A DNA stretch of 64,000 nucleotides, from positions 558,001 to 622,000 of the forward strand of contig NZ_CANMUW010000001.1 in NCBI RefSeq assembly GCF_947501225.1. The letters are read 5' to 3'. Positions 46,192 through 55,600 of the stretch are shown here, in pieces; the first letter of the stretch is position 1, and each line of letters opens with the position of its first letter. The position numbers and the translations under genes are program-made. The DNA comes from an uncultured Shewanella sp. (GTDB lineage Bacteria; Pseudomonadota; Gammaproteobacteria; Enterobacterales; Shewanellaceae). Below the pieces are notes generated by a model. The model had not been told where the DNA came from, searched no databases, and was given only the letters and a program-made list of their open reading frames with translations.

Positions 46192-47209
46192 AGAGTTCTT
46201 TCCTGCTGAGGGGGTTAATGGCTGTATGCATTACTTCGATCATGATGCTGATGAAGATGATGATCAGTGCTACGGCCAATACACCACCTTGAATAACGGT
46301 ATAGTCACGTTGATAGATGCCTGATACCAGCCAGGCTCCGACACCGGGCCAGGCGAAAATCACCTCTACCACCATGGTGTAACTGGCGAACGAACCCAGC
46401 ATTAAACCTAGGTTTTTCAACACCGGAATCAACGCATTGGGAAGTGCGTGACGCAGTACAACACGCGAAGTATGCAGGCCGCGAGCCTCAGCGGCCTTGA
46501 TATAGGTTTGATCCATAATGGTGATTATTGCCGCTCGGGTAATTCTGACTACAACGGTGAACGGCAGTACGGCGAGGGTTATTGCCGGGAGAATGATGTG
46601 CAGCAGCGCATCGATAAATGCCGAGCCACTATAGGGGGAATCCGATAGCAAGGTATCAATCAATATGATGCCGGTTACCGGTTCTATCTCATAGAGCAGG
46701 TTAAGTTGCCCAGAGATGGGAAGCCAGCCGAGCTGCACGCCGAACCAGAGGGAGAAGGTCAATCCCAGCCAAAATACCGGAATAGAGTAACCCGTTAAGG
46801 TTATTGCCATTATCGTGTGCTGGGTTATCTTGTGTTTGCTCAAAGAGGCGAGCACTCCAAGCGGGATCCCTAATGTCAGTGCCAGCAATGCGGACACCGC
46901 TGCCAACTCAAAAGAGGGGGGAAGAACCGCCGCCAACTCTTCGGCGACCGGGCGCTGGGATGTCGCCGAAATGCCTAAGTTTCCGCTTAATCTCTGTTTC
47001 AGGTATGCAAAGAACTGCAGCATCTGTCCATCATCGAGTCGGTAGTCTCTATCTATCTGCTCAATCTGCTCGGCAGTTGGAGAATGCAGACCGGTTAGTG
47101 CAAACCTCTTTTCAACCGGAAATTGGCTGGTAACGATAAAGAGGACGACAAACAGCACGAAGGAGGTTGCCAGAAAGAGGTTGAGTCTGCGAATAAGGTA
47201 ACTTGCCAT
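46178..47209 (-). CDS. sapB: SapB, permease of the peptide ABC transporter
   Basis: The 343-residue permease is of the OppB/DppB type with about six membrane segments and the EAA-like loop (AAEARGLHTSRVVLRHALPNALIPVL). Its ATG overlaps the sapA stop by one base (TAATG), indicating coupled translation. Confidence 0.94.
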   Translation of the reverse strand: MASYLIRRLNLFLATSFVLFVVLFIVTSQFPVEKRFALTGLHSPTAEQIEQIDRDYRLDDGQMLQFFAYLKQRLSGNLGISATSQRPVAEELAAVLPPSFELAAVSALLALTLGIPLGVLASLSKHKITQHTIMAITLTGYSIPVFWLGLTFSLWFGVQLGWLPISGQLNLLYEIEPVTGIILIDTLLSDSPYSGSAFIDALLHIILPAITLAVLPFTVVVRITRAAIITIMDQTYIKAAEARGLHTSRVVLRHALPNALIPVLKNLGLMLGSFASYTMVVEVIFAWPGVGAWLVSGIYQRDYTVIQGGVLAVALIIIFISIMIEVMHTAINPLSRKELYATN

Positions 47210-48849
47210 TACTGCTTCACCTCCGTGGGTTGATCTGCGTTGTGACTGTCGTGACCAGTGAATGAGATGCCGGTAAAAGGTGTCAGTTTACTCTGCTTCA
47301 CATCCTTATGTTTCAAGGAGAGCCGGGTTGCATGGGCAAATGGCAACATAGGTAACTGCCTGGCAAACATGGCTTCGGCCTGCTGATATAAGACTTTACG
47401 CTCCCCTCTGGATGTGGTTGCTCTGGCTTTGGCGAGAATGTCATCAAACTTGGGGTTACACCAACGAGAGCGGTTACTGTTTGAGGCGACAGATGCACAA
47501 CTGAGGATAGGAGTGAAAAAATTATCGGGGTCGCTGTTATCGGCATTCCAGCCGATTAAGACTGAGTCATACTCCCTGCGGCTCAACTTTTGATTGAACA
47601 CGCTCCAGTCATAACTGACGATATTGACTTTTACCCCAATATTAGCGAGATCTGCCTGAATGAGTTCGGCAGTTTTGTGAGCGTTAGGATTATAGATCCT
47701 GGCAACAGGCATAGCCCAGATATCTACGGTCAAGTCGCTGATGCCTGCTTGCTCGAGTAGTTGTTTCGCTTTTTGAGGATCGTATTCGATAATACTGCCA
47801 TGTTCAGAGTATGCCCAGGACATGGGGGGCAGCATGCCGGTGGCTGCGACAGCGGTTTGCTGATAAACGGCTCTGAGAATATTATCCCTGTCCACGGCGT
47901 GGGCTAAGGCTTTTCTGACTCTGACATCATCGAAGGGGGCCTTTTGGGTGTTAAATGCCCAAAACGCGACATTGAAGCCAGGTTGGGAGTCTATCTCCAG
48001 GGCTTCATGGTCAAGTACCACCGGGAGTTCACCAGCCTTGGGCAGGGCGGAAACTGAGCAGTCGCCGGTGATCAGTTTCGCCAGACGCAAGGTGCTCTTG
48101 GGAGTGATATCAAATACCAGCAGCTCGGCATCGGGTAAGGTTCGCCAATACTCTTCATTCCTGTGGTAGCGAATATATTCATTTTTAACATATTGAACGA
48201 AGCGGAAAGGACCCGTGCCTATGGGGAGTCTATCTAAGGTCGCTTTGCTCGATTGTGCTATCAGGTGTTGTCCGTACTCCTGGGATAAGACCACCGCAAA
48301 ACCTGCCGCTAAATTAGAGAGAAAAGAGGCGTCTTTATTATTGAGGTGAAAGGCAACCTCATAGTCTGAGATTTTTTCAATATTATTGATCTGCTTATCG
48401 AAACCAATACTCTGAAAGAATGGATATCCGGTCTTGGACACGCCGTGGTAGGGGTGGTTGGGATCGATGATTCTGTTAAACGAGAAGAGCACATCATCCG
48501 AGTTAAAGTTTCTTGACGGTGTAAACAGGGGGGAGTGATGAAACTTCACTCCTTTTCTTAGTTGAAAAGTGTAGGTCAGTTCATCGTTGCTTATCTGCCA
48601 ATCGGTGGCTAAAGCCGGAACTATCTCTCCCGAATCAGCATCGTAGTCGACCAATCCATTATAGATCTGTTGCGAGGTGGCATCGACAGTCGTACCAGAG
48701 GTTACGAGTTGAGGGTTAAAAGACTCAGGATTACCCTCGGAGCAATAAACCAATCCCGGTGGGACATACTGCGGTCCACAGCCGGTAAGCAGGCAGAATA
48801 TGCATGCAACTGTGGAGTAGGCAGACAGACGCTTAATCAGCACTCTCAT
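47209..48849 (-). CDS. sapA: SapA, peptide-binding protein of the ABC transporter, predicted lipoprotein
   Basis: The 546-residue protein is a family 5 solute-binding protein (LVYCSEGNPESFNPQLVTSGTTVDATSQQIYNGLV; SFNRIIDPNHPYH). It captures peptides in the periplasm for the SapBCDF permease. The N-terminus has a clear lipobox (LLTGC), so it should be membrane-anchored, unlike the soluble E. coli SapA. The ATG at 48849 is preferred over the TTG directly before it; neither has a strong ribosome binding site. First gene of the operon, back to back with the pspF 3' end. Confidence 0.93.
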   Translation of the reverse strand: MRVLIKRLSAYSTVACIFCLLTGCGPQYVPPGLVYCSEGNPESFNPQLVTSGTTVDATSQQIYNGLVDYDADSGEIVPALATDWQISNDELTYTFQLRKGVKFHHSPLFTPSRNFNSDDVLFSFNRIIDPNHPYHGVSKTGYPFFQSIGFDKQINNIEKISDYEVAFHLNNKDASFLSNLAAGFAVVLSQEYGQHLIAQSSKATLDRLPIGTGPFRFVQYVKNEYIRYHRNEEYWRTLPDAELLVFDITPKSTLRLAKLITGDCSVSALPKAGELPVVLDHEALEIDSQPGFNVAFWAFNTQKAPFDDVRVRKALAHAVDRDNILRAVYQQTAVAATGMLPPMSWAYSEHGSIIEYDPQKAKQLLEQAGISDLTVDIWAMPVARIYNPNAHKTAELIQADLANIGVKVNIVSYDWSVFNQKLSRREYDSVLIGWNADNSDPDNFFTPILSCASVASNSNRSRWCNPKFDDILAKARATTSRGERKVLYQQAEAMFARQLPMLPFAHATRLSLKHKDVKQSKLTPFTGISFTGHDSHNADQPTEVKQ

Positions 48850-48934
48850 CAAAAAATCATTTGTTCAGAACTTTGTCGGTCATTTTAGCAGTGCAAATAA
48901 GCGATCGGCAATGAACATATGTTATTAATGAGTG

Positions 48935-50002
48935 TTAAGTTTTGTCGAGAAGGTTGTATTTTTTTAAGATCCCACGCAGCTGATGATAGCTTAAACCTAA
49001 GAGTTCGGCGGTTTTCTTTTGATTAAATTGGCCGGCTTCTAACGCCTGTTTCAGCAGATTAACTTCGAGTCCTTCACAGTGCTCTTTGAAATCAATAGGG
49101 AATGTAATGGTTTTAGCCGGGGGCTGTGGGGCTGCTTGTTCAGCCTGTTGTGATGGCGTCGATTCCTGCTGGGGCGCGGCCTGTTGGCGTTCCAGGGTCT
49201 TGACTCTCTGTGTCGGTCGATAAGGAGAGGCAAAGGGGTCAAGAATAATATTGGCGATAGGGGCCTGAACTTCTGCATTACGATAGACACTGCGTTCGAC
49301 CACGTTCTTTATTTCACGGATATTCCCCGGCCATGAATACTCCATCAGTTGCTGTGTTGCAGCAGGACTGAAGCCTTCAAATAACTCCAGTTTAAGCTGT
49401 CTTGCCATGCCTATCGCAAAATATTCGGCCAGTGGCATGATATCTTCCGTTCTGTGGCGCAGTGGTGGCAAGGTGATAACATCGAAGGCCAGTCTATCGA
49501 GCAGATCGGCTCTAAATTCACCAGCATCTGCCAATGAGGGGAGATCTTCGTTGGCTGCACAGATAAGTCTTACATCTGTCTGCACCGTTTTACTGCCACC
49601 TACGCGTTCAAATTCACCATACTCTATGACACGTAGCAGCTTCTCCTGAATAAGCCCCGAGGTATTTGCCAGCTCGTCGAGGAAGAGGGTACCGCCGTTA
49701 GCGCGTTCGAATCGTCCCTCGTGTTTCTTACTCGCACCGGTAAATGCACCGGCATCGTGGCCAAATAGCTCACTTTCGAGTAAATTCTCACTGAGTGATG
49801 AGCAATTTAGCTTGATAAAGTTTTGATCCCATCGCTTGGACAGGTAGTGTAATCGCTCGGCGATCAACTCTTTGCCTGTGCCTCTCTCACCGATGATCAA
49901 TACCGGTTTCGATAGAGGCGCAACTTGAGAAACGTGCTCAAGCACTTCAAGGAGTGCATTGGACTGTCCGATGAGGTTATCTTGCTGAAATTGATTTGGC
50001 AC
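48935..50002 (-). CDS. pspF: PspF, sigma54-dependent activator of the psp operon
   Basis: The 355-residue protein has no receiver domain and starts directly with the AAA+ module: Walker A GERGTGKE (38-45), the sigma54-contact loop GAFTGA (85-90) and Walker [10 protein letters not shown] Gln/Pro-rich linker (about 265-300), longer than in E. coli, leads to a Fis-type helix-turn-helix ([21 protein letters not shown]). It activates pspA from a divergent site and is held off by PspA. It faces pspA across 177 bases. Confidence 0.95.
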   Translation of the reverse strand: MPNQFQQDNLIGQSNALLEVLEHVSQVAPLSKPVLIIGERGTGKELIAERLHYLSKRWDQNFIKLNCSSLSENLLESELFGHDAGAFTGASKKHEGRFERANGGTLFLDELANTSGLIQEKLLRVIEYGEFERVGGSKTVQTDVRLICAANEDLPSLADAGEFRADLLDRLAFDVITLPPLRHRTEDIMPLAEYFAIGMARQLKLELFEGFSPAATQQLMEYSWPGNIREIKNVVERSVYRNAEVQAPIANIILDPFASPYRPTQRVKTLERQQAAPQQESTPSQQAEQAAPQPPAKTITFPIDFKEHCEGLEVNLLKQALEAGQFNQKKTAELLGLSYHQLRGILKKYNLLDKT

Positions 50003-50122
50003 AGTAAGTTTTAGTCTTTCACGCTAATAAGTGGTGAAATTAATAATAAGTGTCTCTGTTAATAAAAGAAAGAAAAAGTTAATATATTGGTTAAGTACCT
50101 GTATTTTATGAAATATGAAAAG

Positions 50123-50140
50123 TTGGCACAGAAAGTGGAT
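50123..50140 (+). promoter_or_regulatory. Sigma54-like promoter of pspABC
   Basis: TTGGCAC gives a perfect -24 element. Five bases after TGGCAC comes GTGGA, a weak -12 element; the E. coli pspA promoter also has a non-GC -12 (TTGTA). The start of transcription would be about 30 bases upstream of the pspA ATG. Confidence 0.6.
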
Positions 50141-50179
50141 TAATATCTTCGAAACCAACGTTAATTAAAGGACAGCATT

Positions 50180-50863
50180 ATGGGAATCTTCTCTCGCTTC
50201 GCAGATATCATTAATTCAAACATCAGTGCACTACTGGATAAAGCCGAAGATCCGGAAAAAATGGTACGCTTGATAATTCAGGAGATGGAAGACACGCTAG
50301 TCGAGGTTCGCTCTACATCGGCGAAGGTGTTAGCCGAAAAGAAAGAGTTACTTCGTCGCATCTCTAAAGTACAGGCTCAGGTGCAGGACTGGCAGGATAA
50401 AGCGGAACTGGCTCTGTCTAAGGACCGTGAAGATCTGGCTAAAGCCGCCCTGACCGAGAAACAGAAGGCCAGCGAACTTGTTGCTACGTTAGAGCAAGAG
50501 TTGGTTATGGTGGAGGAGCAGATCGCTCGTCTTAAAGAGGAGGTTAACCTTCTTCAGGAGAAGTTAGCAGACGCAAAGGTACGTCAGAAGACTATTATTA
50601 TGCGTAAGCAAACTGCCTCTTCCCGTTTAGACGTTAAGCGTCAACTCGATTCCAGTAAGATCGATAATGCGATGAATAAGTTCGAGCAGTATGAGCGTCG
50701 TGTTGAGGGGTTGGAGTCGCAGGTAGAAGCCTATGACCTGGGTAATAAAAAGAGTTTGAGTGATGAGTTTGCAGCTCTTGAAGCTGAAGATTCAGTTGCC
50801 GCAGAACTTGAAGCACTTAAGGCAAAGGTAAAAGGAAATAAGAGCAAAACCAAGTCTAAGTAA
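50180..50863 (+). CDS. pspA: PspA, phage shock protein A
   Basis: The 227-residue protein is a near-continuous coiled coil of the PspA/IM30/ESCRT-III family (MGIFSRFADIINSNISALLDKAEDPEKMVRL...). It binds and stabilises stressed inner membrane and inhibits PspF. AAGGA precedes the ATG. First gene of pspABC-ycjXF. Confidence 0.97.
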   Translation: MGIFSRFADIINSNISALLDKAEDPEKMVRLIIQEMEDTLVEVRSTSAKVLAEKKELLRRISKVQAQVQDWQDKAELALSKDREDLAKAALTEKQKASELVATLEQELVMVEEQIARLKEEVNLLQEKLADAKVRQKTIIMRKQTASSRLDVKRQLDSSKIDNAMNKFEQYERRVEGLESQVEAYDLGNKKSLSDEFAALEAEDSVAAELEALKAKVKGNKSKTKSK

Positions 50864-50883
50864 TTACAATTCAGAGGTGAGTT

Positions 50884-51117
50884 ATGAACACGGATATTTT
50901 AATGGCCCCAATTATTATTTTTATGATAATCGTGGCTCCCATATGGCTGATTCTTCACTATCGCAGTAAGCGTCAAGTGAGCCAGGGACTTACTGAAGAG
51001 GAGTATTCTCAGCTCAATGAACTTATCTCAAGAGCCGACAAGATGGCTCAACGAATAGATACATTGGAATCGATTTTAGACTCAGAGTCGCCACAATGGA
51101 GGAGCCGGGATGAGTGA
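50884..51117 (+). CDS. pspB: PspB, phage shock protein B
   Basis: The 77-residue protein has one N-terminal membrane segment (PIIIFMIIVAPIWLILHY) and a C-terminal amphipathic helix. It relays membrane stress to PspA with PspC. It overlaps pspC by eight bases. Confidence 0.94.
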   Translation: MNTDILMAPIIIFMIIVAPIWLILHYRSKRQVSQGLTEEEYSQLNELISRADKMAQRIDTLESILDSESPQWRSRDE

Positions 51118-51505
51118 AATTAATGGGCGTACCTTATACCGAATTCCTCAATCAGGTAAAATTGCTGGAGTATGTGCAGGGATAGCCGATTACTTTAACT
51201 TTGAAACCTGGCTTGTGAGAGTTTTAGCGGCATCAATTTTTTTACTGGGTGGTTCGGGGATTGTTTTAGTTATCTATATTTTGTTATGGATGATATTAGA
51301 TATAAAGCCCGGTACCGAAAAAAATAAATCAGCGCACAAAGATATAGAGGTGAAGAAGAAAGTCTGGCAAGCCGGAGAGCCTGCAAAAATGGCACTTCGG
51401 GATGTGAATGCACAATTTCGAAGTTTAGAAATAAGGCTTCAAAAGTTGGAACGCCATGTCACGTCAGATAGCTTCGACCTCAAACAAGAGATCAACAATC
51501 TTTAA
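51110..51505 (+). CDS. pspC: PspC, phage shock protein C
   Basis: The 131-residue protein has the PspC domain (RIPQSGKIAGVCAGIADYFNFETWLVRV), a membrane segment (residues about 38-65) and a C-terminal coiled region. It acts with PspB as the stress sensor. Confidence 0.95.
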   Translation: MSEINGRTLYRIPQSGKIAGVCAGIADYFNFETWLVRVLAASIFLLGGSGIVLVIYILLWMILDIKPGTEKNKSAHKDIEVKKKVWQAGEPAKMALRDVNAQFRSLEIRLQKLERHVTSDSFDLKQEINNL

Positions 51506-51557
51506 TCCTTCCAATGGGCGGTCTGACCGCCCGAATAACCTTTTTTAAGTGCAGGCT

Positions 51558-53012
51558 ATGGGTAGTATCAACCGCTCTTTCACTAAGTTTGGTAAAAAAG
51601 TCAGCCAAAAAACACAAGCGTTTGCGCACCGAACTTCCGATAAACATATCAGATTAGCCGTCACGGGATTATCCGGCGCCGGAAAAACCGCCTTTATTAC
51701 CGGGCTGGTGAATCAACTTCTGAGTGCAGGCTTAATCGCTAAGAGTAATAATCTACCGCTTTGGCAAGTGACCAGAGAGGATCGCCTGTATGGCGTAAAG
51801 CGGGACCTTCAGCCCGACTTAACCGTTGCCAGTTTCGATTACGAGCAGGCGATGGCGGCACTGAGGCACACTCCCCCTGAGTGGCCGGCCTCAACCAGAA
51901 GCATCAGTGAATTAAGGCTCGCTATTCGCTACCAACCGCAAAAGGGGTTGTTAGCAAAATTGACCGACAGTGCGACCCTCTATCTCGACATTATCGATTA
52001 CCCCGGCGAATGGTTACTCGATCTTCCCATGTTGAAACAGAGCTATAGCCAATGGTCGGTGAGTCAGACTCATCGGGAGAGTGTGTTTAAAAAGTCCGAT
52101 TGCTATGAGCCGTTCGTCACAGCCCTTTCCCGGCTGGATCTTTCCAGGGAGGCGGATGCGACACAACTGAAGCAGATCGCCGACCTTTACCAGCAGCTAT
52201 TACTCGATTGTGTGCATGGTCATGGATTTTATTATGCGCAACCAGGCCGCTTGTTACTGCCTGGAGAGCTGGTCGATACCCCGGTTTTAGCCCTGTTTCC
52301 TCTGCTGGGTCTCTCGGCTGAAAAAATAGTGCAATTGGAGGCCGGGGCGTCAAATACAGCGTATCAGGTACTGAAGACCCGGTATCAGGAGTATCAGGCT
52401 AAGGTGATCACTCCCTTTTACAGGGAATATTTTGCTAAGTTTGATCGGCAGCTACTCCTGGTCGACTGCTTCACTCCACTCAATCGTGGTAAAGCGCAGT
52501 TTGAGGATATGACCCAAGCGCTTAACGGGATCATGGAGAGTTTTAAGTTTGGTCAATCAAATATCCTTAAGCGATTGTTTTCACCAAGGATCGACAAGCT
52601 TCTGTTCGCCGCCAGTAAGGTGGATCATATCACGCGAGATCAACAGGGGAATGTGCTGTCGCTATTAAGTCAGCTGGTTAAACAGAGCCAGAAGCAGGCA
52701 AAGTTTGAAGGCTGCGAGGTTGAAGTGATGGCGATAAGTGCGATTAAAGCCACCAAACATGCCATGGTAAAATCCGGTAATGCCGAAATAGAGGTCGTTC
52801 ATGGAGTCGAGCTGGGCGGGCGTAATACCATGACCGTTTTTCCGGGTGAAGTACCCAAGTCGCTACCTCAATCCTCATTTTGGGATACCCAGGGATTTGA
52901 GTTCACCCACTTCGCACCGCCGGAAGGGGAGCCTTCAACCGAAGGTGCCGATTTTGAACATATACGCTTAGATCACCTGCTTCAGTATCTGCTCGGCGAT
53001 AAGCTGAATTAG
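51558..53012 (+). CDS. ycjX: YcjX-family P-loop protein of the psp regulon
   Basis: The 484-residue protein has Walker A TGLSGAGKTAF and the DIIDYPGEWLLDLP segment of the YcjX family, which has a dynamin-like fold in reported structures. Its function is not firmly known; it accompanies psp genes in many gamma-proteobacteria. The ATG at 51558 has CAGG six bases upstream and is preferred over a GTG at 51549. It follows pspC by 52 bases. Confidence 0.9.
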   Translation: MGSINRSFTKFGKKVSQKTQAFAHRTSDKHIRLAVTGLSGAGKTAFITGLVNQLLSAGLIAKSNNLPLWQVTREDRLYGVKRDLQPDLTVASFDYEQAMAALRHTPPEWPASTRSISELRLAIRYQPQKGLLAKLTDSATLYLDIIDYPGEWLLDLPMLKQSYSQWSVSQTHRESVFKKSDCYEPFVTALSRLDLSREADATQLKQIADLYQQLLLDCVHGHGFYYAQPGRLLLPGELVDTPVLALFPLLGLSAEKIVQLEAGASNTAYQVLKTRYQEYQAKVITPFYREYFAKFDRQLLLVDCFTPLNRGKAQFEDMTQALNGIMESFKFGQSNILKRLFSPRIDKLLFAASKVDHITRDQQGNVLSLLSQLVKQSQKQAKFEGCEVEVMAISAIKATKHAMVKSGNAEIEVVHGVELGGRNTMTVFPGEVPKSLPQSSFWDTQGFEFTHFAPPEGEPSTEGADFEHIRLDHLLQYLLGDKLN

Positions 53013-53078
53013 TCGATGAGCCTGAGCCGATGCTAAATCGAGTCGAATCAGGTCATCGATTTTATATGATGGTAAAAA

Positions 53079-54188
53079 ATGATGCATGAAACTAAAAAAG
53101 GCTTGAAGCAAAAACAGGTATTCGAGCCCTCTATCGAGTCGGAGACTCCCAATCTTAAGGGAGCCCAACATTTCGATGAGCAGGAGCTGACATTTACCGC
53201 CGAACCGCTTAGCCCGGAGCAGGAAGCCGATATCGAGCATGAGATAGAGTCTGCGCTCGGGTCAAGGTTCGACGGGATTGATACGGGCACAAAGCCTCAG
53301 GGTAAGCGGCGCTGGTCGTTACTGGCTAAGCTCTCTGCGTTAGGAGTGTTCGGACTCGTCATCACCGAAACGCTACTGGGGTTGAGAAGTGCGTGGGGTG
53401 AGAGTCCCTGGTTATTTGGTCTCTACAGCGGTGTGACGGCGGTGATTTCTTTATGGGCCGGTACACTCGCCGTGAGTGAATGGCGCAAGCTGGTAAGACT
53501 CAAGTCGGTAGAGGAAGCACAGCAAACCGGCGATCGCCTCTCCCAGAGCATGCAAGTTGGAGAAGCGGACAAGTTTATTAATAAGTTGCTGGACCAACTG
53601 CCCAAAGAGGTCGACCTAAGCCGGTATCTGTCATCTGTCAGGGAGGAACATAATGACGCCGAGAAGCTGATTTTGTTTGATGAACTGGTATTGAGCGAGA
53701 GAGACCTTATCGCTAAGAAGCTCGTCAGACGATTTTCACAGGAGTCAGCGCTGTTGCTGGCTGCGAGCCCGTTGGCCTTCCTGGATATGGCGATCATTCT
53801 CTGGCGCAACCAGCGTATGATATACAAGATAGCCGAGTGTTACGGTATTGAGCTCGGCTATTGGAGCCGCATTAAGCTGATAAGGGGAATCATCACCAAT
53901 ATCGTTTATGCCGGCACCAGTGAGATCATTACCGATCTCGGAACGCAGCTGCTGTCGGTGGAGATGTCGGGTAAACTCTCTGCCCGGCTGGGACAGGGAC
54001 TGGGAGGTGGATTATTGACAGCCAGACTGGGTTATCAGGCGATGGCGCTGTGCAGACCCATCTCGTTTCAGGAGAACGCTCGCCCAAAACTCTCCGGCAT
54101 CCATAAAGAGCTGCTGTTAGATCTGAAAGATCTCTCCTCAACAATTCTCACCAAAAGTGTGTCTCGTAACAAAGATTTTACATCTTAG
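53079..54188 (+). CDS. ycjF: YcjF-family inner membrane protein (TIGR01620/DUF697)
   Basis: The 369-residue protein has a charged N-terminal region, two membrane segments around residues 95-130, and a C-terminal DUF697-like domain (AVSPLAFLDMAII-type segment, then WSRIKLIRGIITNIVYAGTSEIITD). It is the usual partner of YcjX and is the last gene of the psp run; function unknown beyond membrane stress. Confidence 0.9.
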   Translation: MMHETKKGLKQKQVFEPSIESETPNLKGAQHFDEQELTFTAEPLSPEQEADIEHEIESALGSRFDGIDTGTKPQGKRRWSLLAKLSALGVFGLVITETLLGLRSAWGESPWLFGLYSGVTAVISLWAGTLAVSEWRKLVRLKSVEEAQQTGDRLSQSMQVGEADKFINKLLDQLPKEVDLSRYLSSVREEHNDAEKLILFDELVLSERDLIAKKLVRRFSQESALLLAASPLAFLDMAIILWRNQRMIYKIAECYGIELGYWSRIKLIRGIITNIVYAGTSEIITDLGTQLLSVEMSGKLSARLGQGLGGGLLTARLGYQAMALCRPISFQENARPKLSGIHKELLLDLKDLSSTILTKSVSRNKDFTS

Positions 54189-54352
54189 GCTGGTAAAAGT
54201 TTCAGCTTTTGTTTGCTAGCGCATTTGATAGGGGTCAAGGTAATAGAGTCACCGGCGTTCAGTCGATGCCGGTGCCACTCTATTCAAACACTGCACGAAT
54301 ACTGGTTAGTTGACTGTTGCGGTTTTTGGGTTTCAGACCTTGGAGAGATTAT

Positions 54353-55531
54353 ATGCACGACAAATGGAAGCTGCCGACAAAAGCGATTCATGCCGGTCAC
54401 ATCAAAGACAGCTCCGGGGCGTTAGTTACCCCCTTATGTCAGAGTGCCACCTTTGTATTTGACAACGCCGAGCAGGGGGGCGCAAGGTTTGCAGGCGATG
54501 AGGCTGGGTATATCTATACCCGTTTGGGTAATCCGACAACGGCCGAGCTGGAACGTAAGATGGCTGTCTTAGAGGGCTCACAAGCCGCCACTGCGACCGC
54601 CTCGGGTATGGCGGCGGTATCTTCGGCTCTATTGGCAAATCTTAGTCAGGGGGAGCATCTGATCGCATCCAGGGCTGTCTATGGCTGTACCTTTTCACTT
54701 TTGAGCTCTCAGTTGACCCGGTTTGGGATAGAGGTGACGCTGGTGGATTTTAATGATCTCGATGCCATCAAAGCAGCGATCACCCCGGCAACTAGAGTCA
54801 TCTTCTGTGAAACCCCTGTTAATCCACACTTAGACGTGTTTGATTTAGAGGCTATCGCCTCAATAGCTAAACGCCATGATTTAATCACAATTGTCGATAA
54901 TACTTTTATGACCCCACTGCTTCAGCAGCCTCTCTCTCACGGTATCGACCTGGTTGTTCATAGTGCGACTAAGTACCTCAACGGACATGGGGATGTTATC
55001 GCCGGCATCGTATGCGGCTCTGATGAGCAGATAGAGAAGATAAAATATGAAACGCTCAAGGACTTTGGCGGAGTGCTCTCACCCCACGATGCCTGGTTAA
55101 TCTTAAGAGGCCTTAAGACATTAGATGTTCGGCTAGAGCGGCACTGTAATAATGCGGAAGTGATTGCCCAATACCTGCTCAAACATGACAAGGTGACTAA
55201 AGTTTACTATCCGGGTCTGGAGGGGCACAGTGGCCACAGATTTATCGGACCACAGATGCGAAGAGCCGGCGGTGTCATCGCTTTCGAGCTCGATGCGAGC
55301 CTGGAAAAGAGTATCGAGTTTATCAACGAGCTGGAGCTCTTCGTTATTGCTGTGAGCCTTGGTGATGCGGAGTCGCTGATTCAGCATCCGGCATCTATGA
55401 CCCACTCACCTTATAGTGATGAACAGAGAGAGGCCGCCGGGATCCATGCCAGCTTGTTGCGGATCTCTGTCGGTCTTGAGTCTGTTGAAGATCTGATTAT
55501 GGATCTGGAGCAGGCATTAGCGAAAGTGTGA
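54353..55531 (+). CDS. mdeA: Methionine gamma-lyase
   Basis: The 392-residue enzyme is a PLP-dependent Cys/Met metabolism protein. The PLP lysine is K207 in SATKYLNGHGDVIAG. Cys112 in VYGCTFSLLS matches the cysteine that distinguishes methionine gamma-lyases from cystathionine enzymes. It should split methionine to methanethiol, 2-oxobutyrate and ammonia in the cytoplasm. GGAGAG precedes the ATG at 54353. It is a single gene with a terminator. Confidence 0.9.
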   Translation: MHDKWKLPTKAIHAGHIKDSSGALVTPLCQSATFVFDNAEQGGARFAGDEAGYIYTRLGNPTTAELERKMAVLEGSQAATATASGMAAVSSALLANLSQGEHLIASRAVYGCTFSLLSSQLTRFGIEVTLVDFNDLDAIKAAITPATRVIFCETPVNPHLDVFDLEAIASIAKRHDLITIVDNTFMTPLLQQPLSHGIDLVVHSATKYLNGHGDVIAGIVCGSDEQIEKIKYETLKDFGGVLSPHDAWLILRGLKTLDVRLERHCNNAEVIAQYLLKHDKVTKVYYPGLEGHSGHRFIGPQMRRAGGVIAFELDASLEKSIEFINELELFVIAVSLGDAESLIQHPASMTHSPYSDEQREAAGIHASLLRISVGLESVEDLIMDLEQALAKV

Positions 55532-55546
55532 CCCCTGGAATGAAAT

Positions 55547-55578
55547 AGCAGCCGCGCATTGTCTGAGCGGCTTTTTTA
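55547..55578 (+). terminator. Terminator after mdeA
   Basis: AGCCGC and GCGGCT form a stem with a 10-base loop, followed by TTTTTT. Confidence 0.78.
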
Positions 55579-55600
55579 TATCCGGGGAAAGCGGGGGTGA

